Assembly (NCBI RefSeq): GCF_900100955.1
Contig: NZ_FNCC01000019.1
Location: 124,001-188,000 of the forward strand
From: Lentzea fradiae
Lineage (GTDB): Bacteria; Actinomycetota; Actinomycetes; Mycobacteriales; Pseudonocardiaceae
Length of the DNA: 64,000 nt
Direction: 5' to 3'
Shown: piece by piece, positions 8,084-17,376 of the stretch
Numbering within the stretch: position 1 is the first letter of the stretch
Layout of the letters: every line of letters begins with the position of its first letter
Notes under the pieces: generated by a model
The model's database searches: none
Told to the model about the DNA's origin: nothing
The model's input: the letters and a program-made list of their open reading frames with translations, nothing else
Translations under genes and position numbers: made by a program

Positions 8084-8575
8084 GTGAGCGCCCAGATCCA
8101 CGACCAGCACAGAGCGGACTCGTTGCGCCGCGCGGCACGCCGGTTCGCCACCGGCGTCACGGTGGTGGCGGTGCGGCACGACGGCGGTGACCACGCGCTG
8201 ACCGCCAACTCGTTCATCACGCTGTCGCTGCACCCGGCGCTGATCGGGGTGTCGGTGACGTCCGGCGGCCGGATGCGCAGGCTCGCCGAGCAGACGCGGT
8301 ACTTCGGCATCAGCGTGCTCAACGCCGGGCAGGAGGAGTACGCGCGGCACTACGCGAGCCGCGGGCGCATCGACGCTCCGGAGCACCTCGGGCTGCACAC
8401 CCCGGACACGCTGCCCGCGCCGATCGTGCCTGGCTGCCTCGCGTACTTCGTCTGCCGGTTCGAGCACTCCCATCCCGTGGGCGACCACGACCTCATCGTC
8501 GGTTCGGTGGTGGAGAGCGAGGTGCTCAGCGAGGAGCACCCGCCCCTGATCTTCCTCGACGGCAAGTTCAGCTGA
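8084..8575 (+). CDS. Flavin reductase (HpaC/RebF-like)
   Basis: 163 residues from GTG, 10 nt after the dioxygenase. The N-terminal half RRFATGVTVVAV ... ALTANSFITLSLHPALIGVSV is characteristic of the flavin reductase domain that makes free FADH2/FMNH2 from NAD(P)H. The cluster holds two FADH2-dependent halogenases and no other reductase, so this protein most likely supplies both. Confidence 0.9.
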   Translation: MSAQIHDQHRADSLRRAARRFATGVTVVAVRHDGGDHALTANSFITLSLHPALIGVSVTSGGRMRRLAEQTRYFGISVLNAGQEEYARHYASRGRIDAPEHLGLHTPDTLPAPIVPGCLAYFVCRFEHSHPVGDHDLIVGSVVESEVLSEEHPPLIFLDGKFS

Positions 8576-8590
8576 CAGGAGCCACCAGCG

Positions 8591-9928
8591 ATGACCCTCG
8601 CTTCGGGGCCGGTCCCGCCCATCGGCGGCCACTCCCTGTTCCTCTTCCTGCTCCAGCTGGCGCTGTTGCTGCTGCTGGCCCTGCTGATGGGCAGGCTCGC
8701 GGCGCGGGTGTCGCTGCCGCCCGTCGTCGGGGAGCTGCTCACCGGCATCGTGCTCGGCCCGTCCCTGCTGGGCACCGTGGCGCCGGACTGGTTCGCCTGG
8801 CTGTTCCCGCAGCAGACCGAGCAGTTCCACCTGCTCGACGCGTTCGGCCAGGTCGGCGTGCTGCTCCTGGTCGGCATGACCGGGCTCTCGCTCGACCTCG
8901 GGCTGGTCCGCAAACGCGGCGGCACGGCGGCGCGGGTCAGCCTGCCGGGCCTGGTGATCCCCCTCGGGCTCGGCGTCGGCGCGGGTTTCCTGGTGCCGCA
9001 GGCGCTGCTGGCGGACGGGTCGGACCGCACGGTGTTCGCGGTCTTCCTCGGCATCGCCATGTGCGTCAGCGCCATCCCGGTGATCGCGAAGACCCTGATC
9101 GACCTGAAGCTGCTGCACCGCAACGTCGGCCAGCTCATCCTGATCTCCGGCACGGTCGACGACGTCTTCGGCTGGCTGGGCCTGTCGATCGTGACGGCCA
9201 TGGCGACGACCGGGGTGCAGGCGGGCGGGATCGCCCGGTCGGTCGGCTTCCTCGCGCTGTTCCTGCTGGCCGCCTTCGTGGTCGGCCGTCCCCTGGTGCG
9301 CGCGGTCGTCAGGGTCACCGCCAGGTCGGCCGAGCCCGGTCCCTGCATCTCGGCCGCGGTGGTGGTCGTGCTGCTGGTCAGCGCGACCAGCCACCTGATG
9401 GGGCTGGAGGCGGTGTTCGGCGCGCTGGTCGCGGGCGTGCTGCTGCGCAGCGCGGGCCACGGCGTGCTGGAGCGGCTGGCACCGTTGCGGACGCTGGTGA
9501 TGACGGTGCTGGCTCCCGCGTTCTTCGCGATGGCCGGGCTGCGCATGGACCTGTCCGCGCTGACCCAGCCGACCGTCCTGCTCGCGGCGGCCGTGCTGCT
9601 GCTGATCGCGGTCGCCGGGAAGTTCGCCGGCGCGTTCCTCGGCGCGTGGACCAGCGGCCTGAACCGCTGGGAGGCGCTGGCGATCGGCGCGGGCATGAAC
9701 GCGCGGGGCGTCGTCGAGGTGGTGGTCGCGATGGTCGGGCTGCGGCTCGGCGTGCTCAGCACCGAGATGTACACCGTCGTCGTGCTGATCGCGATCGTCA
9801 CGTCGCTGATGAGCCCTCCCGTCCTGCGCCTGGCCGCCGCGCGCATCGAGGTGACCGCCGGCGAACAGCTCCGGCTGAGCGAGTACGAGACCCCGCCGCG
9901 GCAGCAGCCCGCCGTCGACCCCGTCTGA
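8591..9928 (+). CDS. CPA2-family cation/proton antiporter
   Basis: 445 residues and about 12 hydrophobic membrane segments, beginning LFLFLLQLALLLLLALLMGRL, with the family motif VSLPPVVGELLTGIVLGPSLLG early on and GAGMNARGVVEVVVAMVGLRLG near the end. CPA2 proteins exchange Na+ or K+ for H+ in the cytoplasmic membrane. It is embedded in the biosynthetic operon between the flavin reductase (15 nt) and sbnB (12 nt), so co-expression with product synthesis is likely; ion homeostasis or a self-protection role can be suggested but not shown. Confidence 0.88.
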   Translation: MTLASGPVPPIGGHSLFLFLLQLALLLLLALLMGRLAARVSLPPVVGELLTGIVLGPSLLGTVAPDWFAWLFPQQTEQFHLLDAFGQVGVLLLVGMTGLSLDLGLVRKRGGTAARVSLPGLVIPLGLGVGAGFLVPQALLADGSDRTVFAVFLGIAMCVSAIPVIAKTLIDLKLLHRNVGQLILISGTVDDVFGWLGLSIVTAMATTGVQAGGIARSVGFLALFLLAAFVVGRPLVRAVVRVTARSAEPGPCISAAVVVVLLVSATSHLMGLEAVFGALVAGVLLRSAGHGVLERLAPLRTLVMTVLAPAFFAMAGLRMDLSALTQPTVLLAAAVLLLIAVAGKFAGAFLGAWTSGLNRWEALAIGAGMNARGVVEVVVAMVGLRLGVLSTEMYTVVVLIAIVTSLMSPPVLRLAAARIEVTAGEQLRLSEYETPPRQQPAVDPV

Positions 9929-9940
9929 GGAAGGAAACCC

Positions 9941-10954
9941 GTGCAGCCTCCCCCTTTCACCGTCATCTCCGGCGCGCAGGTGCGCGAAGTCCTGCAAGGC
10001 AACGAGAAACAGGTCACCGAGGTGGTCGAGGCCGCGTACCGGCTGCACGGCGGCGGGCGGACGGTGAACCCGGACTCGTACTTCCTGCGGTTCCCCGACC
10101 GGCCGTCCTCGCGGATCATCGCGCTGCCCGCGTCGCTGGGCAGCGTGCACGGCCTGAAGTGGATCTCCAGCTTCCCGGAGAACGTCGCGGGCGGCATCCC
10201 CCGCGCCTCCGCGGTGCTGATCCTCAACGACGTCGTCACCGGCTTCCCGTTCGCGTGCATGGAAGCGTCGGTCATCAGTGCCGCGCGCACCGCGGCGTCC
10301 GCCGCGCTCGCGGCCGTGGAGCTGAGCACCCGGCGAGGAGTGCGGCCGGTGCGGGCCGGGTTCGTCGGCACCGGCCTGATCGCCCGGTACGTGCACACCT
10401 ATTTGGCGGCCAACGGTTTCACGTTCGACGAGATCGGCGTGCACGACCTGTCCCACGAGCACGCCGAGGGGTTCACGGGCTACCTGGCACGGACCGAGAC
10501 CGGCCGGATCACCGTGCACGACAACGCCGAGGACCTGATCCGCTCGTCCGACCTGGTCGTCTTCGCGACCGTCGCGGGCGAGCCGCACGTCCACGATCCC
10601 GCGTGGTTCTCACACAACCCGCTGGTGCTGCACGTCTCGCTGCGCGACCTGTCCACCGACGTGGTGCTGGCCTCCTGCAACGTGGCCGACGACGTCGAGC
10701 ACTGCATGAAGGCGAACACGTCCCTGCACCTGACCGAGCAGCGCACCGGTGGCCGGGACTTCGTGGCCGGGGACGTGCGCGCGTTGCTGGCGGGCGAGAT
10801 CGACGTGCCCGCCGACCGGCCGGTGGTGTTCTCGCCGTTCGGGCTCGGCGTGCTGGACCTCGCGGTGGGGGCGCACGTCCACGAGCAGGTGACCCGCGAC
10901 GGCGGCGGGCTGGTCGTCGACAGCTTCTTCGACGAGCTGAAGCGTTACGGCTGA
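9941..10954 (+). CDS. sbnB: SbnB-like dehydrogenase for 2,3-diaminopropionate synthesis
   Basis: 337 residues from GTG, preceded by AGGAAGGAAA. It belongs to the ornithine cyclodeaminase/mu-crystallin family: an early substrate segment (GSVHGLKWISSFPENVAGGIPRAS is the SbnB-type region) and a dinucleotide-binding loop GFVGTGLIARYVHTYLA. SbnB oxidises the SbnA product with NAD+ and hydrolyses it to L-2,3-diaminopropionate, 2-oxoglutarate and NADH. With sbnA at 6033-6986 the Dap pathway is complete. It lies 10 nt before NRPS-1, consistent with supplying a building block. Confidence 0.9.
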   Translation: MQPPPFTVISGAQVREVLQGNEKQVTEVVEAAYRLHGGGRTVNPDSYFLRFPDRPSSRIIALPASLGSVHGLKWISSFPENVAGGIPRASAVLILNDVVTGFPFACMEASVISAARTAASAALAAVELSTRRGVRPVRAGFVGTGLIARYVHTYLAANGFTFDEIGVHDLSHEHAEGFTGYLARTETGRITVHDNAEDLIRSSDLVVFATVAGEPHVHDPAWFSHNPLVLHVSLRDLSTDVVLASCNVADDVEHCMKANTSLHLTEQRTGGRDFVAGDVRALLAGEIDVPADRPVVFSPFGLGVLDLAVGAHVHEQVTRDGGGLVVDSFFDELKRYG

Positions 10955-10964
10955 GGAGTCTGGC

Positions 10965-13900
10965 ATGAGCAAGCGACTGGCCCTGTCGGCGGCGCAGCGG
11001 GGCGTCTGGTTCGCGCACCAGCTCGACCCGTCCGGGCAGAAGTTCAACTGCGCGGAGTACCTCGCCATCGACGGCCCGCTGGACGCGGACCTGGTCGCGG
11101 TGGCGTGGAACAGGTTGCGCGGTGAGGCCGACGCCCTGCGGATCGAGGCGCTCGAACGCGCCGACGGCGAGCTTTGGCAGGTCGTCGCGCCGGACACCCG
11201 CGCGGAGCTGCCGTTCCTCGACTACAGCTGGCACGCCGACCCCGAGGGCGACGCCCTGCGGTGGATGCGCCAGGACGTGACCCGGCCGGTCGACCTGTCC
11301 GCGGCGCCCGTCTCGGCGTTCGCGCTCTTCCGGGTCGGCCCGGCGCGGTGGTTCTTCTACTACCGGATGCACCACGCCGTCATCGACGGCTACGGGGTGC
11401 AGCTGATCGGCACCAGGCTCGCGGAGATCTACTCGTCGCTGGTGTCCGGTGCGGACGAGGGCACGGCCTGCACGTCGTTCGAGTCGATCCTCGACGAGGA
11501 CCTCGCCTACCGGGCCTCGGAACGGTTCGAGCAGGACCGCGAGTACTGGATGAAGCGGTTCGGCGACCAGCCCGCGGTCATGCGGGTGCCGGGCGACGTG
11601 CCGCCGGACGCCGACCCCGCGTCGCTGCCGCTGCGGCTGAGCAGGGTGGCCGCCCTGGAACCGGACGAGGTCGGCCGGCTGCGGCAGGCCGCGGCGACCA
11701 CCGGGTCGACCTGGCAGGTCGTGGTGCTCGCCGCCGTCGCCGCCTACGTGCACCGGGTGACCGACCGGCGGGACGTGATCATCGGCATGCCCGTCGCCGG
11801 ACGCCGCAGCGTCGTGTCACGGCGGGCGCCGGGCATGGCGACGAACTCCGTGGCGCTGCGGCTCGACGTCTCGGCGGCGGAGAGCCTGGTGGACCTCGTC
11901 CCCCGCATGGGCGAGGAGGTCCGCGACGCGCTGAAGCACGAGCGGTACCGCGCGGAGGACCTGCGCCGGGCACTCGGCATGGAGGGCAGCGACCAGGCGT
12001 TCATCGGCCCGATGGTGAACTTCATGCCGTACGACCGGACGTTGCGGTTCGGCACGGCGACGGCCACGACGCACAACCTCGCGTCCGGGCCGATCGTGGA
12101 CCTCTCGCTGGGCGTGCGCGGGCAGACCGGCGGCGAGATGTCGCTGGTGCTGGAGGCCAACCCCGAGTACCACGGGCTCAGCGGGTTCCTCGCGCACCGC
12201 GACCGGCTGTTCGCGTTCCTGCGGGAGGTGGCGGCGCACCCGCACCGCCCGATCGGCCAGTTCTGCCTGCTGTCCACCGCCGAGCAGCTGGAGCTGCTGG
12301 TGGAGCGCAACGCCACCGCGCGCGACGTGCCGGACGAGACGGTGCCGGAGCTGGTCGCCCGGCAGGCCGCGCGCACCCCGGACGCCACGGCGCTGGTGTC
12401 CGGCGACAGCACCCTCACCTACGCCGAGCTGGACGCGAGGGCGTCCGGGCTGGCCGCGGAGCTCGTGGCACGCGGCCTGGGCGCGGAGGACTTCGTCGCG
12501 ATCGCGCTCCCCCGCTGCCCGGAGCTGGTCGTGTCGATGCTGGCCGTGCTCAAGGCCGGCGCGGCGTACGTGCCCGTCGACCCCACCTACCCCGCCGAAC
12601 GCGTCGCGTACATGCTCGACGACCTGGCGCCCCGGTGCGTGCTGACGTCGCGGGACATCGCCACCGGTCTGCCGCCGGGTACGCCCGTCGTGCCGGCCGA
12701 CGACGTCCGGCGCGGCACGGTCGAGCGGCGGGTGACGGATGCGGCGACCGCGGCGTACGTGATCTACACGTCCGGGTCGACCGGTGCGCCCAAGGGCGTC
12801 GTGGTGTCGCACCACGCCCTGCGCAACTTCGTGCTGGACCACGCCGACCGGTTCGGGGTCGACGCGCGGAGCACCGTGCTGCAGTTCGTGTCGCCGAGCT
12901 TCGACGTGGCCACCGGCGACATCTGGCCGGTGCTCGTGTGCGGCGGGCGGCTGGTGCTCGCCCCGGTGGACCAGCCCGTGCTGACGGACCTGCTGCGCGC
13001 GGAGCGGATCACGCACGCCGCGATCCCGCCGGTGATGCTGGCGCAGCTGGACTCCGAAAACCTGCCGGACCTGCGGCTGCTGATCACCGGCGGCGAACCG
13101 CCCCCTCCGGACGTGGTGCGGCGCTGGGCGTCCGGGCGCCGGATGGTGAACGTGTACGGCGTCACCGAGGCGGCCGTGGCGAGCACGACGAGCCCGCCGC
13201 TGACGGCGGGTGACGGCGTCCCGATCGGCAAGCCCATCGCCAACTCGCAGGTGTACGTGCTCGACTCGCGGCTGGAGCCCGCGCTGCCCGGTGCGGTCGG
13301 CGAGCTGTTCCTCGCGGGCGACGGGCTCGCCCGCGGGTACCTGGACCGGGCCGCGCTGACCGCCGAGCGGTTCCTGCCGTGCCCGTTCGGCACGCCGGGC
13401 GCGCGGATGTACCGCACCGGCGACCTCGTGCGGTGGCGCCCGGACGGCAACCTGGAGTACCGGGGCCGGGCCGACGACCAGGTGAAGGTCCGGGGGTTCC
13501 GGGTCGAGCTCGGCGAGCTGGAGACCGTGCTGCTCGCCCATCCCTCGGTGCGGTCCGCCGTGGCCGTGGCGCGCGAGGACGACGGACGCAAGCGGCTCGT
13601 CGCCTACGTCGTGGTGGACGGCGACGTCACGCCCGCGGAGCTGCGCGAGCACGCGGCGCGGACGCTGCCGGACTTCATGGTGCCCGCCGCCGTCGTGCTG
13701 CTCGACGAGCTGCCCGTGACGCCGAACGGCAAGGTCGACCGGCGGCTGCTGGTCGCACCCGACTTCTCCTCCTCCGACGACGCGGCCGACGCCGCACCGG
13801 AGGGGTCACGGGAAGCGTTGCTGTGCAAGCTCTTCGCCGACGCCCTCGGTGTCGCGCGGATCGGTCCGCACGAGTCGTTCTTCGATCTCGGCGGCGACAG

Positions 13901-16316
13901 CATCATGGTGTTCCCGCTCGTGTCGGGCGCTCTGGAGGCCGGTCTGGAGTTCACCGCGCGGGAGGTGTTCCAGCACCCGACGGCCGCCCGGCTCGCGACG
14001 GTCGCCAGGGACGTCTCGGCCGCGCCGGCGGGCACCGGGCCGTTCCCTCCGACGCCGGAGCTCGCCCGGCTCGGCACCGCGCTCGACGGGCTGTACCAGT
14101 CCGTCGTCGTGCCGGTGCCGCTGGGCACCCGGATGAAGGGCGTCACCGCGGCGCTGGAGACGCTCATGGAGCGGCACGAGGCCCTGCGCGCGCGGGTGGT
14201 CGCGGACGGCACCTGGGAGGTCGTGGACACTGTCGACGACCACCTGAGCCGGGTGCTGCTGGTCGGTGACCCCGCGCCGGAGGTCGTGGAGGCCGAACTG
14301 GAGGCCGCCGTCGCGCGCCTGTCCCCCGGCGCGGGGCGGATGGTCCAGGCGGTGTTCTTCGACTCGGGTCCCACGCATCCCGGGCGGCTGCTGCTGGTCG
14401 TGCACCACCTCGTGGCGGACGACGAGTCGTGGCGGATCCTGCTGGACGAGCTGTGGTCCGATCCGGCGGAGCTGCCGGTGGTCCCGTTGCGGGACACCGT
14501 GTCCGCCGCGGACGCCGGTCCCGCCGTCGTCTTCGGGGACGTGAGCACGGAGGAGTTCACGCTGCCGGAACCGGACTGGGCCTCGCTGGCGCGGCGGTAC
14601 CGGGTGGACCGGACCGACGTCCTGCTCACCGGGCTGGCGCTGGCCGTCGCCGAGCCGTGCTTCGCCGAGGCGCCGCGGTCCGTCCGCGCGGTCGGGCGGA
14701 TCTCGGGACGCGTCCCGGTGCACTGCGGCTGGGAACCGGCGGGCAAGGCGCTGAAGCGGGTGAAGGAACAACGCCGCGGCGACGGCTCGGAGACGTTCCC
14801 GCGCATCGCCTTCCGCGACCTCGGGGAGCTGCCGGGCGCCTTCTCCTGCACACCCGACCCGGGGTACGCGCTGGCGTGCACGTCCTGGTCGGAGGGCGGC
14901 GAGCTGCGCGTGCAGATGGCCTGGAACCCGGCCGCGTTCTCGGCGGACGACGTGCGGGACCTGGTCACCCAGTGGAGCTCCGCGCTGGCCGACCTGGACG
15001 GGCTCGGCGCCGTGCCCGGCCCCGTGGCGCTGACGCCGTCGGACGTGCCGCTGGCCGGGCTCACGCAGGCCGAGATCGACGCGCTGGCCGCCGCGCACCC
15101 GGACCTGACCGACATCCTGCCGGTGTCGCCGTTGCAGGAGGGCTTCCTGTTCCTGCACGCCGTGTCCGGGCAGCACACCGACGCGTACGTCTCGCAGCTG
15201 CGGTTCGACCTCGAAGGCCCGTTCGACGCGGCCAGGATGCGCACGGCGGCGGAGTCGCTGCTGCGCCACCCCAACCTGCGGGTGGCCTTCCACCACGACG
15301 AGCTGGCCCGGCCGGTGCAGGTCGTCTGCTCCGGCGCGACGATGCCCTGGGCGGAGACCGATCTCACCGCACGTCCCGACGACGCCGAACGGGTGGCGGC
15401 AGGCGAACGGTCGAAGGGCTTCGACCTCGCCGTGCCGCCGTTGATCAGGATGCACGTGCTCAAGCTCGGCGACGAGCACCACCGCCTCCTCCTGACGGCG
15501 CACCACGTGCTGTGGGACGGGTGGTCGACGTCGTTGCTCGTCCGCCAGCTGTTCGCCCGGTACACATCGGACGGTGAGCCGCCGTCCGGTCCGCCGTACT
15601 CCGACTACCTGCGCTGGCTGGCCGAGCAGGACGCCGCGGCCTCCAAGGCCGCGTGGGCCGAGGCGCTGGACGGGTTCGCCACCCCGACGCTGGTGGCGCC
15701 CGGCGCCCCGCCCTCGGACCGGCGCCAGGAGCAGGTCAGGACCGATCTCGACGCGGAGCTGACAACCGCGCTGGACCGCATCCCCGGCGTCACGCTGAAC
15801 ACCGTCGTGCAGGCGGCGTGGGCGACGGTGCTGAGCCAGGTCACCGGGCGCGACGACGTGGCGTTCGGCTGCTCCGTCTCCGGCCGGCCCCCGCACCTGC
15901 CCGGCATCGAGCGCATGGTCGGGCTGCTGACCAACACGATCCCCGTGCGGGTGCGGCTGCGGGCGGGCGAACCGGCGCCGGAGCTGCTGGCACGCGTGCA
16001 GTCCGAGCAGGCGGCGCTGATCCCGCACCACCACACCGGGCTGTCGGACGTGCAGCGCGGCCGCGAGCTCTTCGACACGGCGATCATGTTCGTCAACTAC
16101 TCGTTCGACCGCGCCGAGTGGGCGGAGCTGCTGCCGGAGCTGCGGCTGGCGGCGTTCGAGGTCGAGGACGAGACCCACTACCCGCTGCGCCTGGCGGCCG
16201 TGCCCGGCGAGCGGCTGCACCTGCGGCTCGGGTACCGGCCGGACCTGTTCCGCCCCGCCGAGGCACGGCGGCTGCTCGACCGTCTCGTCCAGGTGCTCGG
16301 CACCTTCGTCCAATGA
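10965..16316 (+). CDS. NRPS-1: C-A-T-E*-C
   Basis: 1783 residues. Domains: C (about 1-440, HHAVIDG intact, suited to accept an acyl cap as the first domain of the line); A (about 455-935, YTSGSTGAPKG, RTGDLVRW); T (Ser979 in LGGDS); an epimerase-like domain E* (about 1010-1360, HHLVADDESWRIL) ; and a final C (about 1366-1783, HHVLWDG). E* is about 100 residues short and lacks a recognisable EGHGRE motif. I read the A-domain pocket as DVGAIGVVAK; I cannot assign its substrate. The protein stops after a C domain, so it needs an A-T partner in trans; NRPS-2, which starts with A-T, fits exactly. Next gene follows after 9 nt. Confidence 0.95.
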   Translation: MSKRLALSAAQRGVWFAHQLDPSGQKFNCAEYLAIDGPLDADLVAVAWNRLRGEADALRIEALERADGELWQVVAPDTRAELPFLDYSWHADPEGDALRWMRQDVTRPVDLSAAPVSAFALFRVGPARWFFYYRMHHAVIDGYGVQLIGTRLAEIYSSLVSGADEGTACTSFESILDEDLAYRASERFEQDREYWMKRFGDQPAVMRVPGDVPPDADPASLPLRLSRVAALEPDEVGRLRQAAATTGSTWQVVVLAAVAAYVHRVTDRRDVIIGMPVAGRRSVVSRRAPGMATNSVALRLDVSAAESLVDLVPRMGEEVRDALKHERYRAEDLRRALGMEGSDQAFIGPMVNFMPYDRTLRFGTATATTHNLASGPIVDLSLGVRGQTGGEMSLVLEANPEYHGLSGFLAHRDRLFAFLREVAAHPHRPIGQFCLLSTAEQLELLVERNATARDVPDETVPELVARQAARTPDATALVSGDSTLTYAELDARASGLAAELVARGLGAEDFVAIALPRCPELVVSMLAVLKAGAAYVPVDPTYPAERVAYMLDDLAPRCVLTSRDIATGLPPGTPVVPADDVRRGTVERRVTDAATAAYVIYTSGSTGAPKGVVVSHHALRNFVLDHADRFGVDARSTVLQFVSPSFDVATGDIWPVLVCGGRLVLAPVDQPVLTDLLRAERITHAAIPPVMLAQLDSENLPDLRLLITGGEPPPPDVVRRWASGRRMVNVYGVTEAAVASTTSPPLTAGDGVPIGKPIANSQVYVLDSRLEPALPGAVGELFLAGDGLARGYLDRAALTAERFLPCPFGTPGARMYRTGDLVRWRPDGNLEYRGRADDQVKVRGFRVELGELETVLLAHPSVRSAVAVAREDDGRKRLVAYVVVDGDVTPAELREHAARTLPDFMVPAAVVLLDELPVTPNGKVDRRLLVAPDFSSSDDAADAAPEGSREALLCKLFADALGVARIGPHESFFDLGGDSIMVFPLVSGALEAGLEFTAREVFQHPTAARLATVARDVSAAPAGTGPFPPTPELARLGTALDGLYQSVVVPVPLGTRMKGVTAALETLMERHEALRARVVADGTWEVVDTVDDHLSRVLLVGDPAPEVVEAELEAAVARLSPGAGRMVQAVFFDSGPTHPGRLLLVVHHLVADDESWRILLDELWSDPAELPVVPLRDTVSAADAGPAVVFGDVSTEEFTLPEPDWASLARRYRVDRTDVLLTGLALAVAEPCFAEAPRSVRAVGRISGRVPVHCGWEPAGKALKRVKEQRRGDGSETFPRIAFRDLGELPGAFSCTPDPGYALACTSWSEGGELRVQMAWNPAAFSADDVRDLVTQWSSALADLDGLGAVPGPVALTPSDVPLAGLTQAEIDALAAAHPDLTDILPVSPLQEGFLFLHAVSGQHTDAYVSQLRFDLEGPFDAARMRTAAESLLRHPNLRVAFHHDELARPVQVVCSGATMPWAETDLTARPDDAERVAAGERSKGFDLAVPPLIRMHVLKLGDEHHRLLLTAHHVLWDGWSTSLLVRQLFARYTSDGEPPSGPPYSDYLRWLAEQDAAASKAAWAEALDGFATPTLVAPGAPPSDRRQEQVRTDLDAELTTALDRIPGVTLNTVVQAAWATVLSQVTGRDDVAFGCSVSGRPPHLPGIERMVGLLTNTIPVRVRLRAGEPAPELLARVQSEQAALIPHHHTGLSDVQRGRELFDTAIMFVNYSFDRAEWAELLPELRLAAFEVEDETHYPLRLAAVPGERLHLRLGYRPDLFRPAEARRLLDRLVQVLGTFVQ

Positions 16317-16325
16317 GGAGGCAAC

Positions 16326-17363
16326 GTGCGCACGTCGGACGTGTACGTGAAGGGGCTCGGCGTCTACCTGCCGCCGGTGGTCGGCATCGAGACGGCCGTG
16401 GCGCAGGGGCTCTACCCGGCCGAGGAGGTCGAGCTGCACCAGCTGGCGGGCGCGGCGGTCGCCGGGGACGTGCCGGCGCCGGAGATGGCGTTGCAGGCGG
16501 CCCAGCAGGCGTTCAAGCGCACCGGCCACAACGCGGACGACGTGGACGTCCTGCTGTACGCGGACTCCTGGCACCAGGGACCGGACGGCTGGCAGCCGCA
16601 GTACCACCTGCAGCGGCATCTGCTCGGCGGGGACGTGCTGGCCGTCGAGGTGCGCTTGGGCTGCAACGGCATGTTCGGCGCGCTGGAGCTGGGCGCGGGC
16701 TACCTGTCCGGCGGAGCGCGCAGCGCGTTGCTGGTGGCGTCGGACAACTTCGGCACGCCCATGATGGACCGCTGGCGGATGGGACCGGGGTACGTCGCCG
16801 GGGACGCCGCGTCCGCCGTGATCCTCTCTACGGAGCCTGGTTTCGCGCGGCTGCTCTCCGTGCGCTCGGTCGCCGTGCCCGAGGCGGAGCGGATGCACCG
16901 GGGCGACGAGCCGCTGTTCCCGCCGGGACCGACGGTCGGGCGGCCGCTCGACTTCGTCTCGCGCAACGCCGCGTTCAAGAAGCGGGCGGTGGGGTCCGGC
17001 GAGGGCACCGGCGCGTTGATCCGCATCCACCAGCAGACGCTGTCCGTCGTGCAACGCGTGCTGGACGAGGCGGGGATCGGTCTCGGTGACGTCACGCGCG
17101 TCGCGTACATGAACTACTCGCGGGAGATCGTCGAGCAGCGCTGCATGGCCGCGCTCGGACTGGGCATGTCCCGCTCCACCTGGGAGTTCGGCCGCACCGT
17201 CGGCCACCTCGGTGCGAGCGACCAGATCGTCTCGCTCGACCACCTGGTCTCCGCGGGCGAGCTGGGACCCGGCGACCACCTGCTGATGCTCGGCGTCGGA
17301 CCGGGAGTGACGCTCTCCGCCGCCGTGGTCCAGATCGTGCACCCCGCACCCTGGCTGGCTTGA
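16326..17363 (+). CDS. KASIII-like acyltransferase (CerJ/ChlB3/PtmR group)
   Basis: 345 residues from GTG. Thiolase-fold KASIII layout with nucleophile Cys113 in RLGCNGMFG, and His294/Asp299 in GHLGASD. The usual condensing HQAN/GN motifs are replaced (AYMNYSRE in the HQAN region). Cys-His-Asp at these positions is the triad reported for CerJ, an acyl-transferring rather than C-C bond-forming KASIII; ChlB3 and PtmR move 6-methylsalicylyl units made by iterative PKSs. It sits 13 nt before such a PKS, so it probably transfers the aromatic acid from the PKS ACP to another carrier (the free ACP at 23741) or directly to the acceptor. Confidence 0.88.
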   Translation: MRTSDVYVKGLGVYLPPVVGIETAVAQGLYPAEEVELHQLAGAAVAGDVPAPEMALQAAQQAFKRTGHNADDVDVLLYADSWHQGPDGWQPQYHLQRHLLGGDVLAVEVRLGCNGMFGALELGAGYLSGGARSALLVASDNFGTPMMDRWRMGPGYVAGDAASAVILSTEPGFARLLSVRSVAVPEAERMHRGDEPLFPPGPTVGRPLDFVSRNAAFKKRAVGSGEGTGALIRIHQQTLSVVQRVLDEAGIGLGDVTRVAYMNYSREIVEQRCMAALGLGMSRSTWEFGRTVGHLGASDQIVSLDHLVSAGELGPGDHLLMLGVGPGVTLSAAVVQIVHPAPWLA

Positions 17364-17376
17364 GTTGAGGAGTGAG

